Assembly (NCBI RefSeq): GCF_022352055.1
Contig: NZ_JAKRWM010000014.1
Coordinates: forward strand, 186,001 to 250,000
Direction of reading: 5' to 3'
DNA: 64,000 nt
From: Cohnella mopanensis
GTDB lineage: Bacteria > Bacillota > Bacilli > Paenibacillales > Paenibacillaceae
The stretch's first letter is position 1; each line of letters opens with the position of its first letter. The notes below the pieces were generated by a model that saw only the letters and a program-made list of their open reading frames with translations, made no database searches and had not been told where the DNA came from. Position numbers and translations under genes: made by a program. This document shows positions 36,180 through 45,294 of this stretch, in pieces.

Positions 36180-37148
36180 TTAAGCGCCGCTAACATGCTG
36201 ACGCACCCACTCCTCGTCGTATACGGTATCCAAGTACCGGTCTCCCCGGTCGGGAAGAATGGCGACGCATACGGCACCTGCCGGAATGTCGGCCTGCATG
36301 GCCTTAATGGCTGCAATAATTCCTCCCGATGAAGCGCCGGCAACGATCGACTCCGTCCGGACAAGTTCCCGGCAGCCTTCGATACATTCGCGTTCCGATA
36401 CGTAGACCACCCGATCGATAAGTTCCTTCCGGCTAATAGGAGGGGATAGGGCCGCGCCTAACCCCGGGAACTGACGCGCTCCCTTTGTCCCACCGAAAAT
36501 CACGCTCCCAAGAGCATCTACCGCAACGATTTGCGTATCCAAGCGACTATCCTTCAGCCTTTCCGCGCACCCCCGTATCGTCCCGCAGGAGCTGACTCCG
36601 CAAAACAAATAATCGACTCGAGGCAGCGATTCCAAAATTTCCGGCATGGTCGTATGATAGTGCGATAAATAGTTGTTCGGATTCCCGTATTGGTTCGTCC
36701 AGTAGCAATTGCCGATTTGCTGCTGCAATTGCTTGACGCGTCGAATGCGGGCAAGAAGATAATCGCCGCTAACGGGATCGGGGTGTTCCACCCTCTCGAT
36801 CTCTCCGTGCAAGCAACGGATTAGCTTGAGATGCGAATCGGTCGTTCTAGGGTCGACCACGCAGATGAAGCGTAAGCCTAAGATCAGGCAGAGCTGTGCT
36901 AGGCTAACGGCCATATTGCCGGAGCTCGACTCGATAATCGTCGTGTCGTGGCGAATGTCTCCGGTGCGGATAGCTTCGCGCAAGATGAACAATGCTGGAC
37001 GATCTTTAGCGCTGCCTCCGGGATTCATGAGCTCCAGCTTCCCGAATACGCTGAAAGGCGAATCCGGGAACAGCCGCCGCAGAGGAACGAGCGGAGTGCG
37101 ACCTATCGTCTGGCACAAACCGTCAAGCCGATCGATGTCAAAGTCCAT
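36180..37148 (-). CDS. sbnA: 2,3-diaminopropionate biosynthesis protein SbnA
   Basis: 322 residues, cysteine synthase fold. The PLP lysine is in NPGGSAKDRPA; the substrate loop is ESSSGNMAVSLAQ; the phosphate loop is GVSSCGTIRGCAE. SbnA condenses O-phosphoserine with glutamate to N-(1-amino-1-carboxy-2-ethyl)-glutamate, which SbnB then oxidises. It sits between the adenylate-forming gene and sbnB in one leftward operon. No NIS synthetase or NRPS gene is nearby, unlike the staphyloferrin B locus. Confidence 0.92.
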   Translation of the reverse strand: MDFDIDRLDGLCQTIGRTPLVPLRRLFPDSPFSVFGKLELMNPGGSAKDRPALFILREAIRTGDIRHDTTIIESSSGNMAVSLAQLCLILGLRFICVVDPRTTDSHLKLIRCLHGEIERVEHPDPVSGDYLLARIRRVKQLQQQIGNCYWTNQYGNPNNYLSHYHTTMPEILESLPRVDYLFCGVSSCGTIRGCAERLKDSRLDTQIVAVDALGSVIFGGTKGARQFPGLGAALSPPISRKELIDRVVYVSERECIEGCRELVRTESIVAGASSGGIIAAIKAMQADIPAGAVCVAILPDRGDRYLDTVYDEEWVRQHVSGA

Positions 37149-37165
37149 CAGGCGTGCAGCTCCTC

Positions 37166-38377
37166 TTAGTCGTAATATATTTTTTTGTGCTTTGGCACGG
37201 TGCTGTCATAAGTAACGTCCGAAGGAACGACTCGGAGGGTTTCCAGTATCCCGCCTCGAATCATGACGCCGATCTCCGGAATCCGATCAAGCAGCTCGCG
37301 CTCGATGGCTCCGTAAATAGCCGGAGCTTTGTTCCCGCTGTCGACCCTCACGGTAAGCTTGTTGGCGTGGACATGGATTCGCACGGCGGCATCGCTTAGA
37401 TGACGATAGACGACGTCTTCGATATCGTAGACGCTTATTTTCTCGCCATGCTTAAGCTCCGGTCCGATCCGCCGGACAAGCGCTTGGAAGCTCATTCTCC
37501 TATGTCCGTCGACGACGATCGGACGCAAATCCCTCACGATATCGTATGTTACGTAACGCAGCGAGGGGAAAAGATCACGGGTCAGCGAAGTAAGGACGAG
37601 CACGGATTCGTTTTCGGGCAAAGGCTCATCTTCGCTGAATAGAGCCTGCACGGGAACGCCTTCGGCTTCGATTCCTTCGACGAACAAATATCTTCCGTGT
37701 TCATGAGAATAGTAAGCAATCGTACCAATCTCGATCGAGCCGTAGGTATCGGTTATATTAGCTGGCTGTACGCCCAGTCGCTCAGCGATTCTGTTCTGCC
37801 ATGCGGGGGAAGCGATTTCGCCGACAAGCACCACTTTTCGGACGCCCCATGAAGCCGGATCATCCTCGCAAGCCGATAATAGACGGTCCAGAATGGAGGG
37901 CATCGTGTAGAGAATGGAGGGACGTAATGTTCTTAACCGTTCGTGATGCTGTTCGATCGGCTGCTGAAAGGCAATCGATTGGGCTTGAACCCCGATCCTC
38001 TCGAAAATTTCCAGCGCGGTGCCGGCCGCATGGCCTGTGCCCATATCGGATAATGCGATTGCTGGTTGAGTGGGCTTAAGAATTCGCTCGAATAGCGCGG
38101 ATTTAAGGCGAATATAGTTTTGCTCGTCTTCGTCGGAATAGTAGATCGCTTTACGCCGAAGCGAGCTCGTTCCCGAGGTTCGGTAGCAGGTGGCGTTTAT
38201 CCGGGGATCGAAGGGCTGTTCATTGTAATAGTGTCTCTCCAGCAGCTCGGACGTCAGGAGGGGGAGCTCGCTTAGCGATTGGACCGTGGTGCTATCCACG
38301 CCGTTGAGAAGCTGGCCGTACCAAGGGAAAATGTCGAGAATCCGCTCGGTCTTCCGCGATAGGCGGTGTCTATCCAT
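37166..38377 (-). CDS. PaaK/CoF390-synthetase-like adenylate-forming enzyme
   Basis: 403 residues, COG1541-type. Visible adenylation motifs are CYRTSGTSSLRRKAIYYS (phosphate loop), ITDTYGSIEIGTIAYYS (aromatic-Gly-x-x-E) and YVTYDIVRDLRPI. Such enzymes activate a carboxylate as AMP ester and pass it to CoA, an amine or a carrier. GGAGGA 7 nt before ATG 38377 fixes the start; ATG 38413 is less likely. It heads the operon with sbnA and sbnB, so it may join a carboxylic acid to diaminopropionate (inference). No carrier-protein domain is present. Confidence 0.85.
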   Translation of the reverse strand: MDRHRLSRKTERILDIFPWYGQLLNGVDSTTVQSLSELPLLTSELLERHYYNEQPFDPRINATCYRTSGTSSLRRKAIYYSDEDEQNYIRLKSALFERILKPTQPAIALSDMGTGHAAGTALEIFERIGVQAQSIAFQQPIEQHHERLRTLRPSILYTMPSILDRLLSACEDDPASWGVRKVVLVGEIASPAWQNRIAERLGVQPANITDTYGSIEIGTIAYYSHEHGRYLFVEGIEAEGVPVQALFSEDEPLPENESVLVLTSLTRDLFPSLRYVTYDIVRDLRPIVVDGHRRMSFQALVRRIGPELKHGEKISVYDIEDVVYRHLSDAAVRIHVHANKLTVRVDSGNKAPAIYGAIERELLDRIPEIGVMIRGGILETLRVVPSDVTYDSTVPKHKKIYYD

Positions 38378-38498
38378 AATCGATCCTCCGTTTCGGCAGC
38401 CATTGTTATTCATTTATATGTTGGGATGGAGAGCACGTTCTTCTTTTGCCCCTAGACGACAGCCCTTCCTTCTCGGAAGTAATTCCATACAGTAATCT

Positions 38499-39323
38499 AT
38501 GAAGCAATTTCTGCACGGGAAATGGGAAGGGATGGCGGAACGGATGAACAAGCAAACCGCGGTATCGAGTAAATGGATCAAAACTAAGATGCTGGAAGGC
38601 TCTTCATCTCTGGCTGCCCATATTCCTACAACGTTGCGTCTTACGCAAAACACGCTGAATCGGATGTTAACGCGATATGGAATGGTCTACGTGAAGCCGG
38701 TATCGGGATCGTTGGGGATCGGCGTGATGCGTGTGGAACGGTCGAAGGGGAAGTGGAAAGTACAGTCGGGGCTTAAGATCAGCTCCTTTTCCACGTTCCA
38801 GAAAATGTTCCGTTGGCTTCGGTCGCAGATACGCGGAACGCCGTATTTGGTTCAGAGAGGTATCCATGTTCTGAGGCATCGGGGAAGGCCGCTCGATTTT
38901 CGGGTCATGATCCAGAAAGCGCGGTTACAAGGTTGGTTAGTAACGGGGACGGCGGCACGGGTGGCTCATCCTCGCAAGGCGGTAACGAACGGAAGCCAGG
39001 GAGGCAGCATTTTCGGCGCTAAATCTTTGCTTCGGAGGATAGCGGGCAGGAAGCAAGCTGCCAAGGCACTTAAAACTTTTAATCGCCTAGCTTACTCAAC
39101 GGCTAGAAGATTCACGCTAGCTTACCCTAGAATGCGCGAACTCGGATTAGATATTGCCGTGGATACCAAGGATCGGGCTTGGATTCTCGAAGTGAATACG
39201 AAGCCGGATCCTTGTCCCTTCACCAAGCTGAACGACTCGTCCATGATTCGGAACATCGTGAAGATTGCCCGGGGTTATGGGCGAACTTATTGTTTAGAAT
39301 GCAACAAGGCCAAGCGGGGTTAA
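38499..39323 (+). CDS. YheC/YheD-family ATP-grasp protein
   Basis: 274 residues. ATP-grasp features: VYVKPVSGSLGIGVMRVER, DFRVMIQKARLQGWLVTGTAARV, GGSIFGAKS and the C-terminal LEVNTKPDPCPF metal and nucleotide loop. The Bacillus proteins YheC and YheD are linked to the spore coat or its maturation; the ligated substrate is unknown. The start is uncertain (38499, 38532 or 38544) because no site is clearly best. It is divergent from the diaminopropionate operon across 120 bp, so a functional link is possible but unproven. Confidence 0.85.
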   Translation: MKQFLHGKWEGMAERMNKQTAVSSKWIKTKMLEGSSSLAAHIPTTLRLTQNTLNRMLTRYGMVYVKPVSGSLGIGVMRVERSKGKWKVQSGLKISSFSTFQKMFRWLRSQIRGTPYLVQRGIHVLRHRGRPLDFRVMIQKARLQGWLVTGTAARVAHPRKAVTNGSQGGSIFGAKSLLRRIAGRKQAAKALKTFNRLAYSTARRFTLAYPRMRELGLDIAVDTKDRAWILEVNTKPDPCPFTKLNDSSMIRNIVKIARGYGRTYCLECNKAKRG

Positions 39324-39402
39324 GGCTTTGAAATCCAAGAAACCACGCCGCGATTCCTCCGTAGTAGTTAGGGTAAACTATTGAATAAGGGAGGAACGTT
39401 GA

Positions 39403-39768
39403 ATGAACTGTCCGGTATGCGAAGGGTCACGTATGAGAGAAGTAGAGAAAAACGGTATTCTGATCGATGTCTGCCCATCTTGCAAGGGGGTGTGGCTCGA
39501 TCGGGGTGAATTGGACAAGCTGATGGAAGACGTTAGGGAAGTTCGCCAAGATTATAATGAATGGTACTATGGGGATTCCGCTAACCATCAAGGAGCTCCA
39601 AGAGGCTCTCAATCTCCACAACAACAATACCAACCGCCGCAACAGCAATATCAACCACAACAACAGCAGCATTATCCTCAGCACGGTCATCAGGGCCATT
39701 CTTCCTATCCGAAATATAAGAAAAAGAAGAGCATGATGGATGTTTTCGGAGACTTGTTCGGCGATTGA
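39403..39768 (+). CDS. Zinc-ribbon protein (zf-TFIIB type) with Gln-rich tail
   Basis: 121 residues. The N-terminal zinc ribbon has CPVC and CPSC pairs (Cys4, Cys7, Cys24, Cys27) followed by GVWLDRGELDKL, the zf-TFIIB signature. Residues 60-98 are low-complexity Gln/Pro/Tyr/His, and the end is a basic patch with DVFGDLFGD. GGGAGGA precedes the ATG. Widespread in bacteria and without known function; possibly a nucleic-acid or protein-binding adaptor. A terminator lies 60 bp downstream. Confidence 0.87.
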   Translation: MNCPVCEGSRMREVEKNGILIDVCPSCKGVWLDRGELDKLMEDVREVRQDYNEWYYGDSANHQGAPRGSQSPQQQYQPPQQQYQPQQQQHYPQHGHQGHSSYPKYKKKKSMMDVFGDLFGD

Positions 39769-39830
39769 TTACTAACTTCGAGGACGGTGCTTGTCGGATT
39801 TATATAGTTAGGATCACATAAACGGAGGTT

Positions 39831-39862
39831 AACCGGGGACAATCCGGTTGGCTTCTTTTTTT
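39831..39862 (+). terminator. Terminator of the zinc-ribbon gene
   Basis: AACCGG (39831-39836) pairs with CCGGTT (39844-39849) and eight of the next thirteen bases are T, including a run of seven. The -35 of the following Fur-controlled promoter begins 10 bp later. Confidence 0.75.
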
Positions 39863-39872
39863 GCGCGTGCCA

Positions 39873-39901
39873 TTGACAACGATAATGAGAACCATTATCA
39901 T
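39873..39901 (+). promoter_or_regulatory. Sigma-A promoter covered by a Fur box
   Basis: TTGACA (39873-39878) and TATCAT (39896-39901) are 17 bp apart. GATAATGAGAACCATTATC (39881-39899) matches the classical 19-bp Fur box at 17 positions and fills the spacer and -10, so iron-loaded Fur should block the promoter of the downstream ATPase gene. Confidence 0.88.
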
Positions 39902-39954
39902 TCAAGACATGGGAGTTACTTGAGAACGGTTTTCAACGGAGGATGAATGCGATC

Positions 39955-40827
39955 ATGTCACGGTTAAACACAAATCAGTTATCCCTCGCATACGGCAGCC
40001 GGCAGATTGTGCAGGAGCTGAATTTAAGCGTGCCGGACGGTCTGATTACGGCGCTTGTAGGCGCGAACGGGTCAGGCAAATCGACGATCCTGAAGTCCAT
40101 GGCTAGGATTCTTGCCCCTACTCAAGGGGGCGTTTATTTAGACGGCAAGCTGATTCATCGCCAACCGACGAAAGAAGTGGCTAAGCATCTGGCCATTTTG
40201 CCGCAAAATCCGTCATCGCCGGAAGGGTTGACGGTTCGCGAGCTCGTCTCGTTCGGGAGATACCCTCATCAGAAGGGATTCGGTAATCTGTCCGGGGAAG
40301 ATAACCGGATGATCGATTGGGCTTTGCAAGCGACGGGAATGACGGAGTTCGGCACTAGGTCCGTCGACCACTTGTCCGGAGGACAACGCCAACGGGCATG
40401 GATTGCGATGGCATTGGCGCAAGGAACGGAAGTGTTATTGCTCGACGAGCCGACGACGTTCCTAGACATGGCTCACCAAATGGAAGTCATGACTTTGCTG
40501 GAGAAGCTTAATAAGGAACAGAAGCGCACGATTATCATGGTCGTGCACGATTTGAACCATGCGGCCAGATATGCGCAACATCTCGTTGCTTTGAAAGCCG
40601 GTACGGTTCTGTATGAAGGACACCCGGAGGTCGTTATGACTTCCCAGATGCTGCGAGACGTGTTCAACATCGACGCCGACATTATCCCGGATCCGCGCAC
40701 CGGTGCCCCTCTATGTCTGCCTTATGGGTTGGCTGGAGAACATTCTGAGCCGACGACCCCTACCCCTGTAACTGGCGAAAGCTCCCCCGCGGAATATCGT
40801 GAGGAAAGAGTTCAAGCGATGGCTTAA
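39955..40827 (+). CDS. Orphan iron-siderophore ABC transporter ATPase (FecE/YusV type)
   Basis: 290 residues. Walker [10 protein letters not shown], signature [16 protein letters not shown] and Walker [16 protein letters not shown] are intact and typical of FepC/FecE/YusV. There are no permease or binding-protein genes alongside; B. subtilis YusV is similarly separate and powers several siderophore importers. The strong Fur box upstream supports iron uptake. GGAGG lies 12 nt before ATG 39955; ATG 39943 abuts that site and cannot use it. A Pro/Thr-rich tail of about 30 residues is additional. Confidence 0.92.
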   Translation: MSRLNTNQLSLAYGSRQIVQELNLSVPDGLITALVGANGSGKSTILKSMARILAPTQGGVYLDGKLIHRQPTKEVAKHLAILPQNPSSPEGLTVRELVSFGRYPHQKGFGNLSGEDNRMIDWALQATGMTEFGTRSVDHLSGGQRQRAWIAMALAQGTEVLLLDEPTTFLDMAHQMEVMTLLEKLNKEQKRTIIMVVHDLNHAARYAQHLVALKAGTVLYEGHPEVVMTSQMLRDVFNIDADIIPDPRTGAPLCLPYGLAGEHSEPTTPTPVTGESSPAEYREERVQAMA

Positions 40828-40953
40828 GGGGCGAAGTCGACTACCGGCAATAGGTTCATTGGATTTAGGTCCGAATAAAATATGAGATCTTACAATTCAC
40901 ACCCTCCTCCTCCATTGTTAAAATGTAGAAAATGGAGAGGGGTGTTTTTTGTC

Positions 40954-41916
40954 GTGGATAAACAGAAGCTGCAGCAGAATCTTTCGGCTGTTACTAATAA
41001 CGTAAACTCGGTGGTCATCGGGAAAGATCAGGTGCTGGAGCACCTTCTCATCGCGTTGCTTTCCTCAGGGCATATCATTCTGGAGGACGTGCCGGGCACG
41101 GGGAAGACGCTGCTTGCCAAGACGTTGGCCCGTTCGCTGGATTGCCAGATGCGACGGATTCAATTTACCGCCGATTTGCTTCCTTCCGATGTGACGGGCA
41201 TCAACTTCTATAACCAACAGGCTAGCCGGTTTGAAATGCGGCAAGGTCCCGTATTTACGAATTTGCTGCTCGCGGATGAACTGAACCGGGCGACGCCGCG
41301 TACCCAATCTAGCCTGCTGGAGTGCATGGAGGAGCGCCAGGTGACGATTGACGGAGTCACGTATCCGCTCGAATCTCCCTTCATGGTCATCGCAACTCAG
41401 AATCCGATCGATAATCACGGTACTTTTCCTCTTCCGGAAGCCCAATTGGACCGTTTCATGATGTGCGTATCGATGGGCTATCCGACGGAAGAGGAGGAGC
41501 AGGCGATATTGCGGCGGTTTACGGCCCTTAATCCGTTAGATTCGCTCCAACCTGCCATCAGCCAGCAAGAAATCATTGAACTGCAAAGCCTTGTGCCGCA
41601 AGTATTCGTTAGCGACGAGGTGTACCGTTATTTAATAGCGATCGTATCGGCTACGCGCAATCATCCGGAAATCTCGTTCGGAGTCAGTCCAAGAGGGAGC
41701 TTGCAGCTGTTGAAGGCGGCCCAAGCCCGCGCGTTGCTGCAAGGACGGGATTTCGTGCTGCCCGATGACGTCAAATCGTTAATTAAGCCGGTGTTCGCGC
41801 ATCGGATTATACTCAAGGACACTTATCGGGGCGAGACGAATCGCGCAGATCAACTCCTCGAACGCTTGGTCGCCGGCATTCCCGTTCCGACCGAAGCCGC
41901 GTTGGAGTCGAGGTAA
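40954..41916 (+). CDS. MoxR-family AAA ATPase
   Basis: 320 residues. Walker A EDVPGTGKT, Walker B LLLADELNRATPRTQSSLLE, sensor 1 VIATQNPID and the C-terminal lid with SPRGSLQLLKAA are all MoxR-typical. These ATPases act as chaperones, often with the DUF58 protein encoded next. I choose GTG 40954, 11 nt after GGAGAGGGG; the open frame extends to 40882, but that leader is not MoxR-like. The next ORF begins 2 bp after the stop. Similar to the B. subtilis yeaC-yeaD-yebA order. Confidence 0.92.
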   Translation: MDKQKLQQNLSAVTNNVNSVVIGKDQVLEHLLIALLSSGHIILEDVPGTGKTLLAKTLARSLDCQMRRIQFTADLLPSDVTGINFYNQQASRFEMRQGPVFTNLLLADELNRATPRTQSSLLECMEERQVTIDGVTYPLESPFMVIATQNPIDNHGTFPLPEAQLDRFMMCVSMGYPTEEEEQAILRRFTALNPLDSLQPAISQQEIIELQSLVPQVFVSDEVYRYLIAIVSATRNHPEISFGVSPRGSLQLLKAAQARALLQGRDFVLPDDVKSLIKPVFAHRIILKDTYRGETNRADQLLERLVAGIPVPTEAALESR

Positions 41917-41918
41917 CC

Positions 41919-42902
41919 ATGGCGGTTCTTGTCTGGGTCGTTCTAGTGATGGCCGTGCTCTATCTCCTGCAAAAGTTCTTGTATCTCGCAATCGGGCTTA
42001 AATCGATTTCTTATGATCGCATCTTTAGCTCGTCCCGTGTTTACGCAGGCGAAACGGTGTGGATGCAAGAAACCCTCTCCAATCGCAAAAGGCTACCGCT
42101 GCCGTGGCTGCGCGTGGAGTCTCAGTTACCCGCCCAGCTCGTGTTCAAGCACCGTGAGGCGGATATGTCGATCAATCGCGGGGATCAACTGCAGAACCAT
42201 GCCAGCTTGTTCAGCGTCCCGTCCTATACGGAAATCGTTCGAAAGCATGAGATCGTCTGTCCGCAACGGGGAAAGTATCGGATTGCCTCTTACACGTTAT
42301 CGCTTGGAGACGTGATCGGCGTGACCGGAAAGTCGATCCGACAGAGCGCGGACTGCGAGATTGTCGTCTTACCTAAGGTGAAAGAATTAAGCGACTTTCC
42401 TCTGGATGCCAGAAAATATTTGCAAAGCGTAAGAAGCATGATCAGCCCGGTTATGGAGGATCACTATTACGTTGCGGGAATCCGACCTTATAGACAGGGT
42501 GATTCCTTCCGAATGGTAAATTGGAACGCGACGGCCAAGTCCGGTGAACTTCTCGTACATAAGAGGGAGAGCATGCAGGATAATGATCTTACGATCATCT
42601 TAAACGCGGAATTGCACGATTCTATACACAACTTACGTACTACCCAAGAAATCTACGAGGATGCGGTCAGTTACGCGGCTTCTGCCGCGCAGTACATCAT
42701 TTCCGGCGGCGGTAAGATCGGATTCTTGTATAACGGGACCGTCGAAGGACATTCGGGGATGATATTCCGCGTCCCGGTGAAATCCGGGGCCTCGCATATG
42801 GATAGGCTGTTGGAAGCGATGGCCGGCTTTCAACCCGTTACGACGCTTGGGCTGACGTATTTGCTAGAGCCAATTGGTAGAGGAACGGACACGCGGACTT
42901 AA
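41919..42902 (+). pseudogene. DUF58 protein, main part, interrupted by a frameshift
   Basis: 327 residues: an N-terminal membrane segment (2-25) and a cytoplasmic part with the DUF58 core GIRPYRQGDSFRMVNWNATAKSGELLVHKRES (given here only to about residue 220). Homologues end with a VWA-like strand and helix, LLIS-x-LLRxLRxxG; here those residues are encoded one frame over, from about 42892 to 43017. The frame stops at TAA 42900. One extra base near 42885-42897 relative to homologues would explain it. Could be a sequencing error, a real mutation or two separate polypeptides; the stop-ATG distance is only 4 bp. Confidence 0.8.
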
Positions 42903-42906
42903 CTAT

Positions 42907-43017
42907 ATGCTTATCTCGGCATTCATCGATCCGAAGCAGGAACAATTGATTCGCCGGCTTCGTAGCCAAGGCAGTACGGTGCAACTCCTGCTGGTGGATA
43001 AGGGGGTGCCTAGATGA
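42907..43017 (+). pseudogene. C-terminal fragment of the DUF58 protein in another frame
   Basis: A 36-residue reading frame, MLISAFIDPKQEQ... ending LLLVDKGVPR, with the strand-helix-strand pattern of the DUF58 C-terminus. Its stop overlaps the next gene start as ATGA (43014-43017), typical of translational coupling, which supports that this stretch is real coding sequence. It may be translated after reinitiation just past the TAA, or belong to one long protein if the frameshift is an error. Confidence 0.7.
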
Positions 43018-44303
43018 AGGGGAGTTTAACGCCTAGATCCTCCGGGATTGGAAAAATGGTATGGCGCATATTCGTAGAGTTGATGATCTGGCTCCCCTTG
43101 GTGTTGATATTTACGACCAAGATGGAAGTTCGGGACAGGGTCATTACGGTGGGGATCATTCTACTTTTTATTGCCTTGGGATTATTGGTCAATCGATTCC
43201 CCCCGCTGTGGCGAAGATTAGCTATGATTTCAATAATCATTGCTCTAATCGGACTTGGGATCGGGCAGTATACGAATCTTCTTCCTGTTTTCCTTTGGCT
43301 GGGTATCGTGCTCTGGAGAGGGCGATTCGTTACGTTGGGGCATTGGCATTACGGCCTTGCGTTCTGCGTCTGCTGCGCCGGTCTTATCGTGGGTTCGAAA
43401 GTGGGAGCTTGGGCCGATTATCGAATCGCATTCATCGTATTGGCTGTCGTGTGGGTAGTCCAATTTTTCTACGTGCTTAATAGAGGGTTGGTCGAGAACG
43501 CGGGGCTCCATAATGGTATCCTTACGAGTCCGGTCAAGAAGGCCAGCCGGAATTACTTATTGATTTTCTTAGCTATAGGCGTAGTCGTCATCGCTCTTAC
43601 CGCCAGCTACGGAGAGCGTTGGCTAACGCCGAAGCAAGTGAAATGGGAGAGACCGACCGGGCAAATCGAGCAGCCTATCCCACCTCCCGAATCCATGGAT
43701 ATGCCGGATTGGATGAACGAGCTGGCCAAGAAACAAGGAAAGCCGTCCGTCCTGTGGGATTATGTATTCTGGGCGCTCATAGCAGCAGGGGCATACGGAG
43801 TGTTCTGGTTTGTGCGGCTCGGGTGGAAGGAAAGAAGGACCTGGCGCGAGATTATTCGGCTGATCCGGGCATGGTTCCTAAGAGAGAAGAAGGCGGAAGA
43901 GCTTCCCTACGTGGAAGAACACCGAAGCCTGCGGAAGGAAAAGAAAGAGGGGCAAAGCTTCTTCGATTCCCTCTTCCGTAGACATGGCCGAAAAGTGAAT
44001 TGGGATCAGCTCAGCAATCCGGAGAAGGTTCGCCGCCTTTACGAAGAGGCGATAATGACCGGGATCGAGCAGGGCTATACGTTCCGACCCAGCGATACGC
44101 CATCCGAAACGCTGGAGGGGTTAGAAACCTGGCGGGAGGCTCTGCCGACATCCTCTAAGAAGGAGAAGAACGTCGATTATTGGAGTCGTTTCCTGCAAAT
44201 TCGGAGGGTATTGCTTAAACTATACGAGAAAGCCAAGTATAGTCCTCACGAAGTCACCTCGCAGGAGGCTGAGAGCTTGAAGGAGCAGATATCGGACCGT
44301 TAA
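43014..44303 (+). CDS. Membrane protein with C-terminal DUF4129, YebA-like without transglutaminase core
   Basis: 429 residues. About six hydrophobic segments in the N-terminal half (between 14 and 195), another at 247-266, then a soluble basic tail with the DUF4129 region (about 330-428; LSNPEKVRRLYEEAIMTGIEQGYTFRPSDTPSETLE). In TgpA/YebA proteins a transglutaminase domain with Cys-His-Asp lies between; no such region is seen here, and the protein is correspondingly shorter. Third gene of the MoxR-DUF58 operon, ATGA-coupled. Function unknown; probably envelope related. Confidence 0.83.
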   Translation: MKGSLTPRSSGIGKMVWRIFVELMIWLPLVLIFTTKMEVRDRVITVGIILLFIALGLLVNRFPPLWRRLAMISIIIALIGLGIGQYTNLLPVFLWLGIVLWRGRFVTLGHWHYGLAFCVCCAGLIVGSKVGAWADYRIAFIVLAVVWVVQFFYVLNRGLVENAGLHNGILTSPVKKASRNYLLIFLAIGVVVIALTASYGERWLTPKQVKWERPTGQIEQPIPPPESMDMPDWMNELAKKQGKPSVLWDYVFWALIAAGAYGVFWFVRLGWKERRTWREIIRLIRAWFLREKKAEELPYVEEHRSLRKEKKEGQSFFDSLFRRHGRKVNWDQLSNPEKVRRLYEEAIMTGIEQGYTFRPSDTPSETLEGLETWREALPTSSKKEKNVDYWSRFLQIRRVLLKLYEKAKYSPHEVTSQEAESLKEQISDR

Positions 44304-44322
44304 GCGGCTCCTTCTTAGGATT

Positions 44323-44350
44323 AGGCCAACCCGTAATCGCGGGTTGGCCT
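44323..44350. terminator. Bidirectional terminator between DUF4129 and AEC genes
   Basis: AGGCCAACCCG (44323-44333) pairs perfectly with CGGGTTGGCCT (44340-44350), and TTTTGTG follows rightward. Leftward it gives UAAUCC, weaker. Sits between convergent genes. Confidence 0.85.
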
Positions 44351-44360
44351 TTTGTGCCTA

Positions 44361-45284
44361 TTAGGCAAAAAAATAGGTGGATAAATAGATAACTAACGTC
44401 AGAGTAACGCTGCTGCACAGGGTCGATACAAGAACGGCTTGGGCGGCGAATTCCGGTTCATTGCCGTACTCCAACGCGAGTGCCGCACTATTCCGCGAGG
44501 TTGGTATGGCGCTTGCGATGAAGAGCGCTTGCGCGACGATCCCATCGACATGAAATAAACTAAGAAGGGAGAACGCGAATAACGGAGCTACGAGCAGACG
44601 AATGAAGGTGCTAAGAAGCACTCTGCTCGTGTTTTTGTACAGTTTGGCTCCGGCCATCTGCGCGCCGATGGATACCAAAGCCAGCGATAGCATCCCTCCG
44701 GCCACGGTATGCAAGGGAATCTCAACCGAATCGGGAAGCGGGATATGAAGGAGATTAAACAGAATACCCGCGACGAGAGCGTACAGGATCGGCATTCTGA
44801 CGAACTGGCGCAACGTTTTGGACGCTCCGATGCTGGCGGCGCTCGCGTTGAATAAGCCGAACGTGAAAGTCAGAGCGATCTCGAACAACACGACCATCAT
44901 CTGCACGGACATCGCGAAGGGATCGCTATGGAAAACATATCCGTTAACCGGAATGCCGATGTTGCCGTTATTGGTCAAGATAATGCTGTTGGAGAAGCTG
45001 GCTGCGGTTGGGCGATTATGCTTCAGCATCCGGCTGATACCATTACCGAGCAAGAAGAGAATAATAAATTGCGCGATCAGTAAGCCGAAGATAATGAGCA
45101 GTAGATGCAAAGAGATACTGGCTTCATATACCGTGATGAACGTGAGTGCCGGGATGTAATAGTAGAGAATGAGCCGGGAGAAGGTTTTCATCTCGAATTG
45201 AAAGAACCTCTGCAGCACGACGCCGACTCCGATGAGAATGACGAGGGGCAATATTATTTCTTCGATAATGTGAAGGAAAACCAT
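44361..45284 (-). CDS. AEC-family (auxin efflux carrier-like) transporter
   Basis: 307 residues, about ten membrane helices in two halves. The N-terminal half has ILTNNGNIGIPV, a conserved AEC motif; the C-terminal half has SAIPTSRNSAALALEYGNEPEFAAQAVLVSTLCS (shown only in part), with the equivalent crossover region. Bacterial members export malate, amino acids or similar acids. ATG 45284 has GGATAGGG 8 nt upstream; GTG 45293 is an alternative. It follows the MBL hydrolase gene by about 10 bp and is likely co-transcribed. Confidence 0.88.
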   Translation of the reverse strand: MVFLHIIEEIILPLVILIGVGVVLQRFFQFEMKTFSRLILYYYIPALTFITVYEASISLHLLLIIFGLLIAQFIILFLLGNGISRMLKHNRPTAASFSNSIILTNNGNIGIPVNGYVFHSDPFAMSVQMMVVLFEIALTFTFGLFNASAASIGASKTLRQFVRMPILYALVAGILFNLLHIPLPDSVEIPLHTVAGGMLSLALVSIGAQMAGAKLYKNTSRVLLSTFIRLLVAPLFAFSLLSLFHVDGIVAQALFIASAIPTSRNSAALALEYGNEPEFAAQAVLVSTLCSSVTLTLVIYLSTYFFA

Positions 45285-45294
45285 GAGAGTCACC

